A stretch of DNA of 20,139 bases from Pseudomonadota bacterium (GTDB lineage Bacteria > Pseudomonadota > Alphaproteobacteria > Rhizobiales > Rhizobiaceae). Below, in pieces: positions 1 to 11,808 of the stretch (the stretch's first letter is position 1; each line of letters opens with the position of its first letter). Below the pieces are notes generated by a model. The model did no database searches. It was not told the DNA's origin and saw only the letters and a program-made list of their open reading frames with translations. The stretch covers positions 1 through 20,139 of the forward strand of contig JAEZXF010000366.1 in the NCBI GenBank assembly GCA_023419995.1. Reading direction: 5' to 3'. A program made the translations under genes and the position numbers.

Positions 1-114
1 CGGCCGGCCGCCCGGCCCGGCGGAGACAAGCCTGACGCAAGCCACTTCCGCTAGCAGGGAAGATGACGCTCAACGCGTCGCTTCCGTTGCCAGATGCCTT
101 GCTGCAGGTAGTCG
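1..114. other. Upstream region of the GT41 gene
   Basis: No gene or clear promoter is seen. The stretch starts with a run of GGCC-rich sequence and includes no convincing -35/-10 pair for the GT41 gene; the promoter may lie outside the window. Confidence 0.4.
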
Positions 115-3457
<3,343 letters not shown>

Positions 3458-3479
3458 GGCTTGCCCCCAGGCCTCGGGG

Positions 3480-4319
3480 TCAGGCTCTCGCCCTGCGGGC
3501 GGTCTGGCGCCCGGCGGCGAAGACCTCGCCCAGCGCGATGATGCAGCCACAGATCGCCATCAGCACGAGGGAGATGACAGCCGCCGACGGCATGTCGGTG
3601 CCGGTCTCCGAGATCTTCGAATAGAGCACCAGCGGCAGGATGTTGACCTGCGTGCCGACGAGCGCCAGCGCCGTGCCGTAGGCGCCGACCGCGACGGCCG
3701 AGGTCAGGCAGAAGGCGGCGACCAGCGACGGCATGATCTGCGGCAGGAGCACGTCGAACAGGACGCGCACCGGGCCCGCGCCGAGCGAGCGGGCAGCGCG
3801 AAGCTGCACCGTGTCGAAGTTGCGCACCGCTGGCAGCACGATCAGCACCACGCGCGGCACCAGATAGTAGGAATAGGCGAGGCCGAGGCCGATCGGCGAG
3901 AAGATGAAGCCGCCCACCACGGCCGGGTCGAAGCCGACCATGGCCAGGAGTTGGGTCACGAAGCCCGCCCGCCCGAGCAGCAGGATGAAGCCGTAGGCGA
4001 CGATCAGGCCGGAGAAGGTGAGCGGCAGCGAGATGGCGATCAGCAGCGAGGTGCGCATGCGTGGCGACAGCCTTGCCAGGGTGATCGCCACCGGCACGCC
4101 GACCGCGAGCGAGAAGAAGGGGGCGGCGATGCCGAGCAGGATGCTGCCGCGCAGGCCGTTCCAGAACACGGGGTCGCCCCAGACGCGGCCGAAGGCGGTT
4201 CCGCCGTCGCCCGTCGCCTCGACGAGGACCACGGCGAGCGGCAGCACGAAGAACAGCGCGAAGACGACCGCGCCCGGCAGGGCGAATGCGCCGGTCAGTG
4301 CATGCGGCGTGCGGGACAT
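3480..4319 (-). CDS. ABC importer inner-membrane permease (Fbp/PhnU/PotB-like), last gene of the first ABC operon
   Basis: This 279-residue hydrophobic protein has about six predicted membrane segments (for example 11-33, 60-82, 92-116 and 137-163) and the cytoplasmic EAA loop RAARSLGAG-x-VRVLFDVLLPQIMPSL (about 174-198) that docks the ATPase. It is one of two permeases of the importer encoded at 3480-7291. The start follows GGAG about 10 bases upstream. It is separated from the binding-protein gene by 58 bases containing a strong hairpin, so it is probably made at a lower level than the binding protein. Substrate class is uncertain: this permease family serves iron(III), sugar phosphates, 2-aminoethylphosphonate, thiamine or polyamines. 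It ends 22 bases from the convergent glf. Confidence 0.9.
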   Translation of the reverse strand: MSRTPHALTGAFALPGAVVFALFFVLPLAVVLVEATGDGGTAFGRVWGDPVFWNGLRGSILLGIAAPFFSLAVGVPVAITLARLSPRMRTSLLIAISLPLTFSGLIVAYGFILLLGRAGFVTQLLAMVGFDPAVVGGFIFSPIGLGLAYSYYLVPRVVLIVLPAVRNFDTVQLRAARSLGAGPVRVLFDVLLPQIMPSLVAAFCLTSAVAVGAYGTALALVGTQVNILPLVLYSKISETGTDMPSAAVISLVLMAICGCIIALGEVFAAGRQTARRARA

Positions 4320-4340
4320 CTGCGGTTCTCCGTCGGGGGA

Positions 4341-4367
4341 CGGACCCGCGGGAAGCCCGCGGGTCCG
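4341..4367 (-). other. Perfect 12-bp hairpin between binding-protein and permease genes
   Basis: The arm CGGACCCGCGGG at 4341-4352 is repeated as an exact inverted copy at 4356-4367 with a 3-base loop. In the transcript it begins 10 bases after the TAA of the binding-protein gene. No U-run follows, so a full intrinsic terminator is unlikely. A read-through stem protecting the 3' end of the binding-protein message, or a partial attenuator, fits better. The structure is seen directly; the role is inferred. Confidence 0.7.
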
Positions 4368-4377
4368 GTCGGTTCGG

Positions 4378-5451
4378 TTACTGGCCGAGGACGGCCTTGG
4401 CCCAGCCGGCGTCGATCTCGGCCTTCTTGGCGGTGGCCTTGACGATGTCGATGGGCTGGAGCTGCGGCGCCTCCGGCAGCTTGTCGGCGACGCTCTCGGG
4501 CAGGGCCACGCCCGGCACGGACGGCCGCACGAAGCCCTCGGCGAAGATGCCCTGGCCGGTCTCGGTCATGATGAAGTTGAGCCACAGCTTGCCGGCGTTC
4601 GGGTTCGGGCCGTTCCTGACCAGCGAGATGGCGTAGGGCGCGGCGGCCGAGGCCTCCTTCGGCATCACCACGGCGATGTCGTCGCCCATGCCGTCGGTGA
4701 ACTTCGCCTTGAGGCCGTCGTTCTCGTAGCCGATCCAGATCGGGATCTCGCCCTTGAGGAACTGGGCGTAGGGCGTGGTGCCGACGGTGCGCAGCACGTT
4801 ACCTGCCTTGGTCAGCTCGCCGAGATAGTCGATGCCCGGCTGGATGTCGTCCATGTCGCCGCCATTGCCGAAGGCGGCCGCGAAGGCCACGACCTGGCCC
4901 TGGCCGGTCGAGCGCGGGTCCTGGTAGACGACGGCGTTCTTGTATTCGGGCTTCAGCAGGTCGGCCCAGCTCTCCGGCACGTTCTGGACCAGCTTGGTGT
5001 TGACCAGGAAGGCGACGTTGAGCGTGTGGATGGTGAACCACTGGCCGCTCTCGTGGCGGAACGGCTCCGGCAGCTTGGCGAAGTTGACCGGCTCGAAATC
5101 CTCGACCAGGCCCTTGGCGGCCGCGTCGAGCGCGGAGGCGGCGAAGTAGTAGGCGGTGTCGGCCTGCGGGCGGTTCTTCGCCTTGTCGAGCGCGACGACG
5201 GTCGCGGCCGAGCCGAGGTCGTTGTAGACCATCTCGACGCCCGGATAGCGGGCCTGGAAGGCCTTGAACTGGGCGGCCCAGTTGGCCCAGGTCGGGCCGG
5301 TGTCGAAGGAGACGACCATGCCTTCCTCGACGGCTGCCTCGTAGAGCGCCTTCTCGCCGTCGTAGAGTTCCGCTCCCTCGAAGGCGAACGCCGGGGTCGC
5401 CAGCAGCGAGACCGCCAGAAGGGCGGAGCCGAAACAAGTGTGCCTGTTCAT
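4378..5451 (-). CDS. ABC importer periplasmic substrate-binding protein (Fbp/AfuA/PotD-like)
   Basis: The 357-residue precursor has a Sec signal peptide, MNRHTCFGSALLAVSLLATPAFA, with likely cleavage after AFA (residue 23). The mature part is a type-II periplasmic binding protein of the iron/sugar-phosphate/2-aminoethylphosphonate/polyamine superfamily (SBP_bac_6-like). Supporting stretches are NDLGSAATVVALDKAK, VVYQDPRSTGQGQVVAF and the closing helical region with MTETGQGIFAEGFVRP. It presumably delivers ligand to the two permeases of the operon. Translation should start at ATG 5451 with an AGAGAGG ribosome site about 7 bases upstream, 26 bases after the ATPase gene. Which ligand it binds cannot be read from the sequence; I do not see a clear iron-type pair of adjacent tyrosines, so iron is not favoured. 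Confidence 0.88.
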   Translation of the reverse strand: MNRHTCFGSALLAVSLLATPAFAFEGAELYDGEKALYEAAVEEGMVVSFDTGPTWANWAAQFKAFQARYPGVEMVYNDLGSAATVVALDKAKNRPQADTAYYFAASALDAAAKGLVEDFEPVNFAKLPEPFRHESGQWFTIHTLNVAFLVNTKLVQNVPESWADLLKPEYKNAVVYQDPRSTGQGQVVAFAAAFGNGGDMDDIQPGIDYLGELTKAGNVLRTVGTTPYAQFLKGEIPIWIGYENDGLKAKFTDGMGDDIAVVMPKEASAAAPYAISLVRNGPNPNAGKLWLNFIMTETGQGIFAEGFVRPSVPGVALPESVADKLPEAPQLQPIDIVKATAKKAEIDAGWAKAVLGQ

Positions 5452-5477
5452 GTCGATGTCCTCTCTGTCACAAGGGC

Positions 5478-6512
5478 TTATTCGCTAGGCGTAAGCAGCC
5501 GGATATGCTCCGGCGATATCGAGACGGCCGTGACGGCCTCCCGAATGCGGGTCTCGACGCGGATCGAACCTTCGCCGACCGCGAGGTCGAGGCGGCGGGT
5601 CGAGCCGAGGAAGCGGTCGGTGGCCGGCGTTCCGGAAAAGACGTTGACCGCCGCGCCGTCGGCCCTCGCGAGCGGCTCGACGTTCTCCGGCCGGACCAGG
5701 ACGGTCACGGCGTCGCCGGCGCCGAAGCCGGCCGTGTCGCAGGAGAGCGTGCCGATCGCGGTCGTGACCGCGCCGGGGGCGGCGACGGTTCCGGCCCACA
5801 GATTGGCGTCGCCGACGAAGCGGGCGATGCCCTCGGTGGCCGGCGCGTCGTAGAGCTCGCGCGGCGGCGCCACCTGCACCAGACGGCCCTCGTGCATCAC
5901 CGCGACCCGGTCGGCGACGGACAGCGCCTCCTCCTGGTCGTGGGTGACGAGGAGCGTGGCGATGCCCGCGGCGCGCTGGACGCGCAGGATCTCGTCGCGC
6001 ATCTCGACGCGCAGGTTGGCGTCGAGGGCCGAGAGCGGCTCGTCGAGCAGCAGGCCGCGCGGCGAGAACACCAGCGCCCGCGCCAGCGCCACGCGCTGCT
6101 GCTGGCCGCCGGAAAGCTCACGCGGGCCGTTGTCGGCGCGGTTGGCCATGCCCACGCGCTCCAGCGCGGCGAGGGCGTGGCTGCGGCGTTCGGCCAGCGG
6201 CAGGCCGCGCACCTTGAGCGGATAGGCCACGTTCTCCCACGCCCGCATGTGCGGGAACAGGCCGTAGGACTGGAACACGATGCCGAGGTTGCGCCGCTCC
6301 GGCGGCATGGCCGAGACATCCTCGCCGTCGATCAGGATGCGGCCGCTGGTCGGGCTGAGGAACCCGGCGAGGAGGTTGAGCAGCGTCGTCTTGCCGGAGC
6401 CCGACGCGCCGATGACCACCATCAGCTCGCCCGGCGCGATGTCCAGCGAGACGTTGCGGGCGCCCGCGCCGCCCACGCCGTACTGGAAGGTGACGTCGTC
6501 GAAGCGCAGCAT
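5478..6512 (-). CDS. ABC importer ATPase (PotA/FbpC/PhnT-like)
   Basis: The 344-residue ATPase energises the importer encoded around it. It has Walker A GASGSGKT (35-42), Q-loop Gln81, signature LSGGQQQR (133-140), Walker B LLLDEP (154-159) and switch His191. A C-terminal TOBE-like region follows (about 250-340; VLVRPENVEPL), as in PotA/FbpC/UgpC-type proteins. The frame stays open far upstream, but MLRFDDVTF at 6512 is the proper start: its ATG overlaps the permease stop as TGATG, which indicates translational coupling. The family is certain; the transported substrate is not. Confidence 0.93.
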   Translation of the reverse strand: MLRFDDVTFQYGVGGAGARNVSLDIAPGELMVVIGASGSGKTTLLNLLAGFLSPTSGRILIDGEDVSAMPPERRNLGIVFQSYGLFPHMRAWENVAYPLKVRGLPLAERRSHALAALERVGMANRADNGPRELSGGQQQRVALARALVFSPRGLLLDEPLSALDANLRVEMRDEILRVQRAAGIATLLVTHDQEEALSVADRVAVMHEGRLVQVAPPRELYDAPATEGIARFVGDANLWAGTVAAPGAVTTAIGTLSCDTAGFGAGDAVTVLVRPENVEPLARADGAAVNVFSGTPATDRFLGSTRRLDLAVGEGSIRVETRIREAVTAVSISPEHIRLLTPSE

Positions 6513-7291
6513 CAGGCGGCCCTCCCGCCGGCCGTGGCGCGCGCCGTCAGCGAACTGGCCACCGAGGCCATGGCCGCGAGGACCAGCAGCACCACGGTTG
6601 CCGCGCAGGCGAAGCCGGTCGCGCCGTAGAAGGCTTGCAGCAGCACGACCGGATAGGGCCGCGACAGGAAGCCGGAAATCAGGTTGGAAAGCTGGAACTC
6701 GCCGATCGACAGGGCGGCGACCGTCAGCAGCGACGAGGTCAGGCTGGCGCCGAGCAGCGGCACGACCACGTCGCGGATACGCTGGGCGAAGCCGGCGCCG
6801 AGCGAGGCGGCGACGCTCTCGTAGTCGGAAAGCCGCAGCTGCTCCATGTCGGCGAGCAGCGTCGTCACGCTGTAGGGCAGGGTCAGCACCAGATGGGCGG
6901 CGACGAGCAGCCAGAAGCTGCCGAGCCAGGGCAGGGCGTCGGACGAGAAGACGAGGATGAAGCCGAAGGCAAGCACCAGCTCGGGCGCCGCGACCGGCAT
7001 CAGCGCGGCGAGCCGGGCGGCGAAGCGGACGCCGCGGTGAGCCGCCGAGTGGATGGCGTAGGCGAGCGGCAGGCCGACGACGACGTTGAGCGCGCAGGTG
7101 GCGGCCACCACCTTGAGACTGGTCCAGAAGGCACGGCGGAAGCTCGGATCGGCCGCGATCTCCTCGTACCAGCGGAAGGTGAAGCCCTGCGGCAGCAGCG
7201 TGTTGCTCCAACTCTCGCCGAACGAGCCGACGAGCAGAAGCAGGATCGGCGCCGCAAGGAAGATCAGATAGAAGATGGTGACGAGAACCAT
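6512..7291 (-). CDS. ABC importer inner-membrane permease (Fbp/PhnV/PotC-like), first gene of the first ABC operon
   Basis: This 259-residue permease opens with a membrane segment (about 2-22) and has roughly five further ones. The EAA loop is at about 158-180 (ESVAASLGAG-x-AQRIRDVVVPLL). It pairs with the permease at 3480-4319 to form the channel, with the ATPase at 5478-6512 and binding protein at 4378-5451. A purine-rich GAGGAAGGAAGAG stretch lies just upstream of ATG 7291. The TGA overlaps the ATPase start by one base. The 106-base gap upstream holds two operator-like palindromes, so this gene may have its own promoter in addition to read-through from the LOG-like gene. Confidence 0.9.
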   Translation of the reverse strand: MVLVTIFYLIFLAAPILLLLVGSFGESWSNTLLPQGFTFRWYEEIAADPSFRRAFWTSLKVVAATCALNVVVGLPLAYAIHSAAHRGVRFAARLAALMPVAAPELVLAFGFILVFSSDALPWLGSFWLLVAAHLVLTLPYSVTTLLADMEQLRLSDYESVAASLGAGFAQRIRDVVVPLLGASLTSSLLTVAALSIGEFQLSNLISGFLSRPYPVVLLQAFYGATGFACAATVVLLVLAAMASVASSLTARATAGGRAA

Positions 7292-7325
7292 GCTCTTCCT
7301 TCCTCGCGCCGCCCTGTGGGGATTT

Positions 7326-7350
7326 GGAAGTTTTCAGTCAGAAAACGTCC
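7326..7350. promoter_or_regulatory. Inverted repeat upstream of the first ABC operon, possible operator
   Basis: GGAAGTTTTC (7326-7335) faces GAAAACGTCC (7341-7350) across the 5-base spacer AGTCA; 9 of 10 pairs match, with one mismatch at 7329/7347. It lies 35-59 bases upstream of the permease ATG at 7291, where a repressor operator would be expected. The region is AT-rich against its surroundings. No U-run follows on either strand, so it is not a clear terminator for the LOG-like gene. The binding factor is unknown. Confidence 0.45.
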
Positions 7351-7366
7351 ATATCCGCCAGATATG
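7350..7366. promoter_or_regulatory. Second palindrome, CATATC-N5-GATATG, upstream of the first ABC operon
   Basis: CATATC (7350-7355) and GATATG (7361-7366) form a perfect inverted repeat with the same 6-5-6 geometry as the core of the adjoining repeat. The two centres, 7338 and 7358, are 20 bases apart, close to two helical turns. A TTGTCA hexamer on the minus strand (7376-7381) could be a -35 element, but I see no convincing -10. Confidence 0.4.
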
Positions 7367-7397
7367 ATAGATTTATGACAAATCGGCGCGAACGTCG

Positions 7398-8027
7398 TCA
7401 TGGGCGCCCGCCCAGGATATGTGCCGCCATGCGCGCCAGCGCCTCGTCCTCGTCGGCGCAGCGGATGGCCCCGTCCACGTGCGGCGCGTTGCCGAGCGCC
7501 AGCACCGGGCGATTGAAATGCAGGCCGAGCGCCATCTCCGACAGGGTGCCGTGGCCGCCGCCGATGGCGATCAGAAGCTGACAGCCGCGGGCGATGATGG
7601 CGTTGCGCGCCGGGCCGATGCCGGTGGGGATCGGGACGAGGCAATAGGGGTTAGCCGGTGTCCATTCCTCGTCGGGCAACAGGCCGATCGGCATGCCGCC
7701 GGCTTCCAGGCAGCCCTTGCAGGCGGCTTCCATCACGCCGTTCTTGCCGCCGCACAGGAGCTGGAGGCCGAGGCGCGCCAGCTCGCCGCCCATGCGCTCG
7801 GCCATCCGCAGCTCGTCGTCCGTGGCGACCTTGGGGCCGATGATGCCGACCGGGACGCCGCGGATGCGGACGTTGCCGGCAAGAAGGCGCAGCGCGGCGA
7901 GGGCATCCACGGGCGCGGCGTCCGCCGGACGGGGCGCCGCCGCCCAGCCGAGCGTCCACGCGTCGAACCGGTTGTTGCGCCCGAAGAGCGCCTTCTCGGC
8001 GTCGGACCAGAAAAACTGACTGCTCAC
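7398..8027 (-). CDS. TIGR00725/LOG-like Rossmann-fold nucleotide-binding protein
   Basis: The 209-residue product belongs to the SLOG superfamily (LOG, 'lysine decarboxylase-like', DprA-related folds). Family motifs are CGGKNGVMEAACKG (92-105), PTGIGPARN (134-142) and GGGHGTLSE (156-164), the last corresponding to PGGxGTxxE of cytokinin-activating LOG enzymes. True LOG proteins hydrolyse nucleoside 5'-monophosphates to base and ribose 5-phosphate; TIGR00725-type members mostly have no assigned function, so I do not claim cytokinin activation. An upstream ATG at 8054 is in frame, but the GTG at 8027 follows a strong AGGAG 7 bases ahead and is preferred. It is transcribed divergently from the DeoR gene and lies 106 bases upstream of the ABC importer operon, so it may belong to that transcript. 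Confidence 0.82.
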   Translation of the reverse strand: MSSQFFWSDAEKALFGRNNRFDAWTLGWAAAPRPADAAPVDALAALRLLAGNVRIRGVPVGIIGPKVATDDELRMAERMGGELARLGLQLLCGGKNGVMEAACKGCLEAGGMPIGLLPDEEWTPANPYCLVPIPTGIGPARNAIIARGCQLLIAIGGGHGTLSEMALGLHFNRPVLALGNAPHVDGAIRCADEDEALARMAAHILGGRP

Positions 8028-8086
8028 GATTGTTCTCCTCTTGCCTGGCAGCATATCATGCGGGGGTGGGTTGTGGAAGATAATTT

Positions 8087-8102
8087 ACATACGCTGACAT
8101 AC
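8087..8102 (+). promoter_or_regulatory. ACATAC direct repeat in the LOG-like/deoR divergent promoter region
   Basis: ACATAC occurs at 8087-8092 and again at 8097-8102, an exact period of 10 bases and so on the same helix face, 20-36 bases upstream of the DeoR-family start. The divergent intergenic region (8028-8122) also holds the short palindrome GCATATCATGC (8051-8061). Short direct repeats near a DeoR-type regulator gene often mark autoregulatory sites; this one is only a candidate. Confidence 0.3.
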
Positions 8103-8122
8103 CGGAACAGCGGAGCGGGTCA

Positions 8123-8899
8123 ATGGACGCCGACACGAAAGACACGATCACCGAACGGCAGGCGCGGATCGTCGAGATCGTCAGCCAGCAGGGTTTCGCC
8201 ACGATCGACACGCTGGCGCGCGATTTCGGCGTCTCGGCGCAGAGCGTGCGGCGCGACATCATCCGGCTCGATACGCAGGGCATCCTGCAGCGCTTCCACG
8301 GCGGCGTCGGGGTGCGCGAGGCGTCCGTCCGGCTCGGCTATGCCGAGAAGCGCACGGTTGCGGCCGACGCCAAGGCGCGCATCGCGCGCAAGGCCGCCGA
8401 CCTCATCGCGGAAGGCAGCGTCGTCTTCCTCGACGTCGGCACCACGGTCGAGGCGGTGGCGCAGGCGCTGGGCGAGAAGCGGCAGCTGCGCGTGTTCACC
8501 GTCAGCCTCGCGGCGGCGGCCCTGCTTTCGGGGCGGCCGGGCATCGACCTCTTCGTCTTCGGCGGCACCGTCCGCGGCGCGGACGGCTCGCTCGTCGGCG
8601 ACGTCACGCTGTCGTCCATCGCGCGGTTCCGCTTCGACTACGCGGTGATCGGCTTCTCCGGCGTCGACCAGACCGGCGAGCTGATGGACTACGACCTGGA
8701 GAAGGTCGCGGTGAAGGAAGCCGCCATCCGCGGCGCGGCGCGCACGCTGGCGGTCGGCGACAGCTCTAAGTTCCGCCGCACGGCCACGGTGCGCTTCGGC
8801 GGCCCCGCCCATCCGCTCACCATCGTTACCGAGGCGCGGCCGGCGCCGCGGCTTATCGAGGCGCTTTCCGCCCACGAAATCGTCCTGGCGGACGGCTAG
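8123..8899 (+). CDS. DeoR-family transcriptional regulator, GlpR-like
   Basis: This 258-residue regulator has an N-terminal winged helix-turn-helix (about 10-62; SAQSVRRDIIRLD is the recognition region, then GILQRFHGG) and a C-terminal DeoR sensor domain with DVGTT (104-108), GGTVRGADGSLVG and SSKFRR. The sensor region closely parallels E. coli GlpR (for example IARK-x-A ... GTT-x-EAVA-x-AL, and G-x-SG-x-D-x-x-G-x-L). GlpR is a repressor that senses glycerol-3-phosphate; DeoR regulators generally bind phosphorylated sugars. A GGAG lies about 8 bases before ATG 8123. It converges with ugpC 29 bases downstream and diverges from the LOG-like gene, so the Ugp operon and the first ABC operon are both plausible targets. 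Ligand specificity is inferred. Confidence 0.88.
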   Translation: MDADTKDTITERQARIVEIVSQQGFATIDTLARDFGVSAQSVRRDIIRLDTQGILQRFHGGVGVREASVRLGYAEKRTVAADAKARIARKAADLIAEGSVVFLDVGTTVEAVAQALGEKRQLRVFTVSLAAAALLSGRPGIDLFVFGGTVRGADGSLVGDVTLSSIARFRFDYAVIGFSGVDQTGELMDYDLEKVAVKEAAIRGAARTLAVGDSSKFRRTATVRFGGPAHPLTIVTEARPAPRLIEALSAHEIVLADG

Positions 8900-8912
8900 G
8901 AGGCCATCCGCC
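8887..8912. terminator. Possible bidirectional hairpin between convergent deoR-type gene and ugpC
   Basis: GGCGGACGG (8887-8895) pairs with CCATCCGCC (8904-8912) around an 8-base loop. The single imperfect pair becomes a G-U wobble in the minus-strand transcript. It overlaps the DeoR-family stop codon and falls where converging transcripts must end. There is no T-run, so this is a weak call. Confidence 0.3.
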
Positions 8913-8928
8913 GGCCGGGGAGGCTGCT

Positions 8929-10008
<1,080 letters not shown>

Positions 10009-10012
10009 GGTT

Positions 10013-10861
10013 CTACTTCTCCGACTCGGTGAGGCCTTTGACGAAAAGCCGCTGCATGAACAGGATGACGAGCACCGGCGGCAGCGCGGCCATGACCACG
10101 GTGGCCATGACGAGGTGCCACAGCGGCTCGGCGTCGCCGCCGGTCACCATGCGCTGGATGCCCATGACGATGGTGTAGTACTCGGCCTTAGTGGTGATGA
10201 GCAGCGGCCACATGTACTGGTTCCATCCGTAGATGAACATGATGACGAACAGCGCCGCGATGTTGGTCCGCGACAGCGGCAGCAGGATGTCGCGGAAGAA
10301 CTTCATCGGCCCGGCGCCGTCGACGCGCGCCGCCTCCATGATCTCGTCGGGCACGGTCATGAAGAACTGGCGGAACAGGAAGGTGGCGGTCGCCGAGGCG
10401 ATCAGCGGGATCGACAGGCCGGCGAAGCTGTTCAGCATGCCGAGGTCGGCGACGACCTGGAAGGTCGGCACGATGCGCACCTCTACCGGCAGCATCAGGG
10501 TCAGGAAGATGATCCAGAAGAAGAACATCCGGAACGGGAAGCGGAAATAGACGATGGCGAAGGCCGACAGGATCGAGATCGCGATCTTGCCGACGGCGAT
10601 GGTCAGCGCCATGACGAGACTGTTCGTCAGCATCAGCCCGATCGGCGGCGTGCCGGCGCGGCTGCGGCCCTCGAAGATCGCCGTCGAGTAGTTCTCGACC
10701 GCGTGGCCGCCGGGCAGGAGCGGGATCACCCCCCTGACGAAGGTGCCCGGCGCATGGGTCGAGGCGATGACCGCGACATAGATCGGGAACGCCACCAGCG
10801 CGACGCCGAGGATCAGCACCAGATGGGTGAAGAACGTGCCCCAGGGACGGTTTTCGACCAT
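10013..10861 (-). CDS. ugpE: sn-glycerol-3-phosphate ABC importer permease UgpE
   Basis: This 282-residue MalG-type permease has about six membrane segments (11-33, 80-105, 112-135, 145-165 and two nearer the C-terminus) and an EAA loop [21 protein letters not shown] (176-196). [10 protein letters not shown] (about 212-221) is characteristic of UgpE-like proteins. It forms the channel with UgpA. The open frame continues far upstream on this strand, but homology begins at MVENRPWG; this ATG overlaps the ugpA stop as TGATG, so the two are probably translationally coupled. Confidence 0.94.
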   Translation of the reverse strand: MVENRPWGTFFTHLVLILGVALVAFPIYVAVIASTHAPGTFVRGVIPLLPGGHAVENYSTAIFEGRSRAGTPPIGLMLTNSLVMALTIAVGKIAISILSAFAIVYFRFPFRMFFFWIIFLTLMLPVEVRIVPTFQVVADLGMLNSFAGLSIPLIASATATFLFRQFFMTVPDEIMEAARVDGAGPMKFFRDILLPLSRTNIAALFVIMFIYGWNQYMWPLLITTKAEYYTIVMGIQRMVTGGDAEPLWHLVMATVVMAALPPVLVILFMQRLFVKGLTESEK

Positions 10862-11745
10862 CAGTAGTTCACCCGGCGTTCGATGAAGCGGAACTGGACG
10901 ACGGTGAGCACGATCACGATCGCCATCAGGATGACCGACTGCGCGGCCGAGGAGCCGAGGTTCAGGCCGACGAAGCCGTCGCGGTAGACCTTGTAGACGA
11001 GGATGTTCGTCGCCTGCGCCGGCCCGCCCTCGGTGGTGGCGTGGACGATGCCGAAGGTGTCGAACATCGCGTAGACGATGTTGACGACGAGCAGGAAGAA
11101 GGTCACCGGCGACAAGAGCGGGAAGACCACGGTCCAGAACCGCTTGGCGCGGCCCGCGCCGTCGATGGCGGCCGCCTCGATCAGCGATTGCGGGATCGAC
11201 TGCAGGCCGGCGAGGAAGAAGATGAAGTTGTAGCTGACCTGCTTCCAGGCGGCGGCGATGACGATCAGGATCATGGCGTCGCGGCTGCTGGAGCGGTGGT
11301 TCCAGTCGTAGCCGACGATGTCGAGCACGTAAGGCACGATGCCGATCGCCGGATTGAAGATGAACCACCACAGCACGCCGGCGACGGCGGGCGCGACGGC
11401 GTAGGGCCAGACGAGGAAGGCGGTGTAGACGTTCTGGGCGCGCAGCAGCCGGTTGACCATCACCGCGAGGAGCAGCGCAAGCCCCATCGACAGCACCGTG
11501 ACGCTGACGGCGAAGAGGCCGGTGGCCTGAAGCGAGTTCAGGTAGAGCGGGTCGGCGAGAAGCCGCCGGAAGTTGCCGAGGCCGACGAAGGTGGTGCGGA
11601 AGCCGAAGGCGTCCTGCCGGAGCACGGACTGGTAGAGCGCCTGCGCGGCCGGCCAGATGAAGAACACCAGCGTGGCGGCGACCTGCGGGGCGAGCAGCGC
11701 ATAGGGCAGCCAGCGGCTCGTGAAGATGACCCGTTTCGTCTGCAT
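10861..11745 (-). CDS. ugpA: sn-glycerol-3-phosphate ABC importer permease UgpA
   Basis: This 294-residue MalF-type permease begins with a short cytoplasmic tail and a first membrane segment at about 12-34. Later segments include 74-98, 106-131 and 158-180, and the EAA loop [24 protein letters not shown] lies at 190-213. Strong UgpA features are [15 protein letters not shown] and [17 protein letters not shown]. The start has only a weak GAG about 12 bases upstream and sits 21 bases beyond a stable hairpin, consistent with less permease than binding protein. Its TGA overlaps the ugpE ATG by one base. Confidence 0.94.
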   Translation of the reverse strand: MQTKRVIFTSRWLPYALLAPQVAATLVFFIWPAAQALYQSVLRQDAFGFRTTFVGLGNFRRLLADPLYLNSLQATGLFAVSVTVLSMGLALLLAVMVNRLLRAQNVYTAFLVWPYAVAPAVAGVLWWFIFNPAIGIVPYVLDIVGYDWNHRSSSRDAMILIVIAAAWKQVSYNFIFFLAGLQSIPQSLIEAAAIDGAGRAKRFWTVVFPLLSPVTFFLLVVNIVYAMFDTFGIVHATTEGGPAQATNILVYKVYRDGFVGLNLGSSAAQSVILMAIVIVLTVVQFRFIERRVNY

Positions 11746-11766
11746 CGGTTGTCGTTCTCAAGGCGA

Positions 11767-11796
11767 AACCCGCCCCGTTTGCGCACGGGGCGGGTT
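11767..11796 (-). other. Perfect 12-bp hairpin between ugpB and ugpA
   Basis: AACCCGCCCCGT (11767-11778) and its exact inverse (11785-11796) enclose a 6-base loop. In the transcript the stem starts 12 bases after the ugpB stop. It is followed by TCGCCTT rather than a run of U, so partial termination or 3'-end protection of ugpB mRNA is more likely than full termination. The next gene, ugpA, belongs to the same transporter and needs read-through. Confidence 0.7.
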
Positions 11797-11808
11797 CCCG
11801 TTCGGGGA

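Noticed and set aside
3458..3479. Possible terminator between the convergent glf and permease genes
   Set aside because: Only a short imperfect palindrome around CCCCAGGCCTC is present, overlapping the permease end, with no T-run; too weak to list.
4341..4367. Reading the post-binding-protein hairpin as a full intrinsic terminator ending the operon
   Set aside because: No T-run follows and the second permease, needed by the same importer, lies directly downstream on the same strand.
4018..5853. 611-codon plus-strand open frame opposite the first ABC operon
   Set aside because: Crosses three genes on the opposite strand and an intergenic hairpin; no motif.
4378..7291. Naming the first importer as iron(III) FbpABC or phosphonate PhnSTUV
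   Set aside because: The families overlap in sequence, no phosphonate-degrading or iron genes are nearby, and no ligand-specific residues could be confirmed.
7398..8054. Longer form of the LOG-like gene from ATG 8054
   Set aside because: The additional nine codons include the AGGAG ribosome site for GTG 8027 and have no ribosome site of their own.
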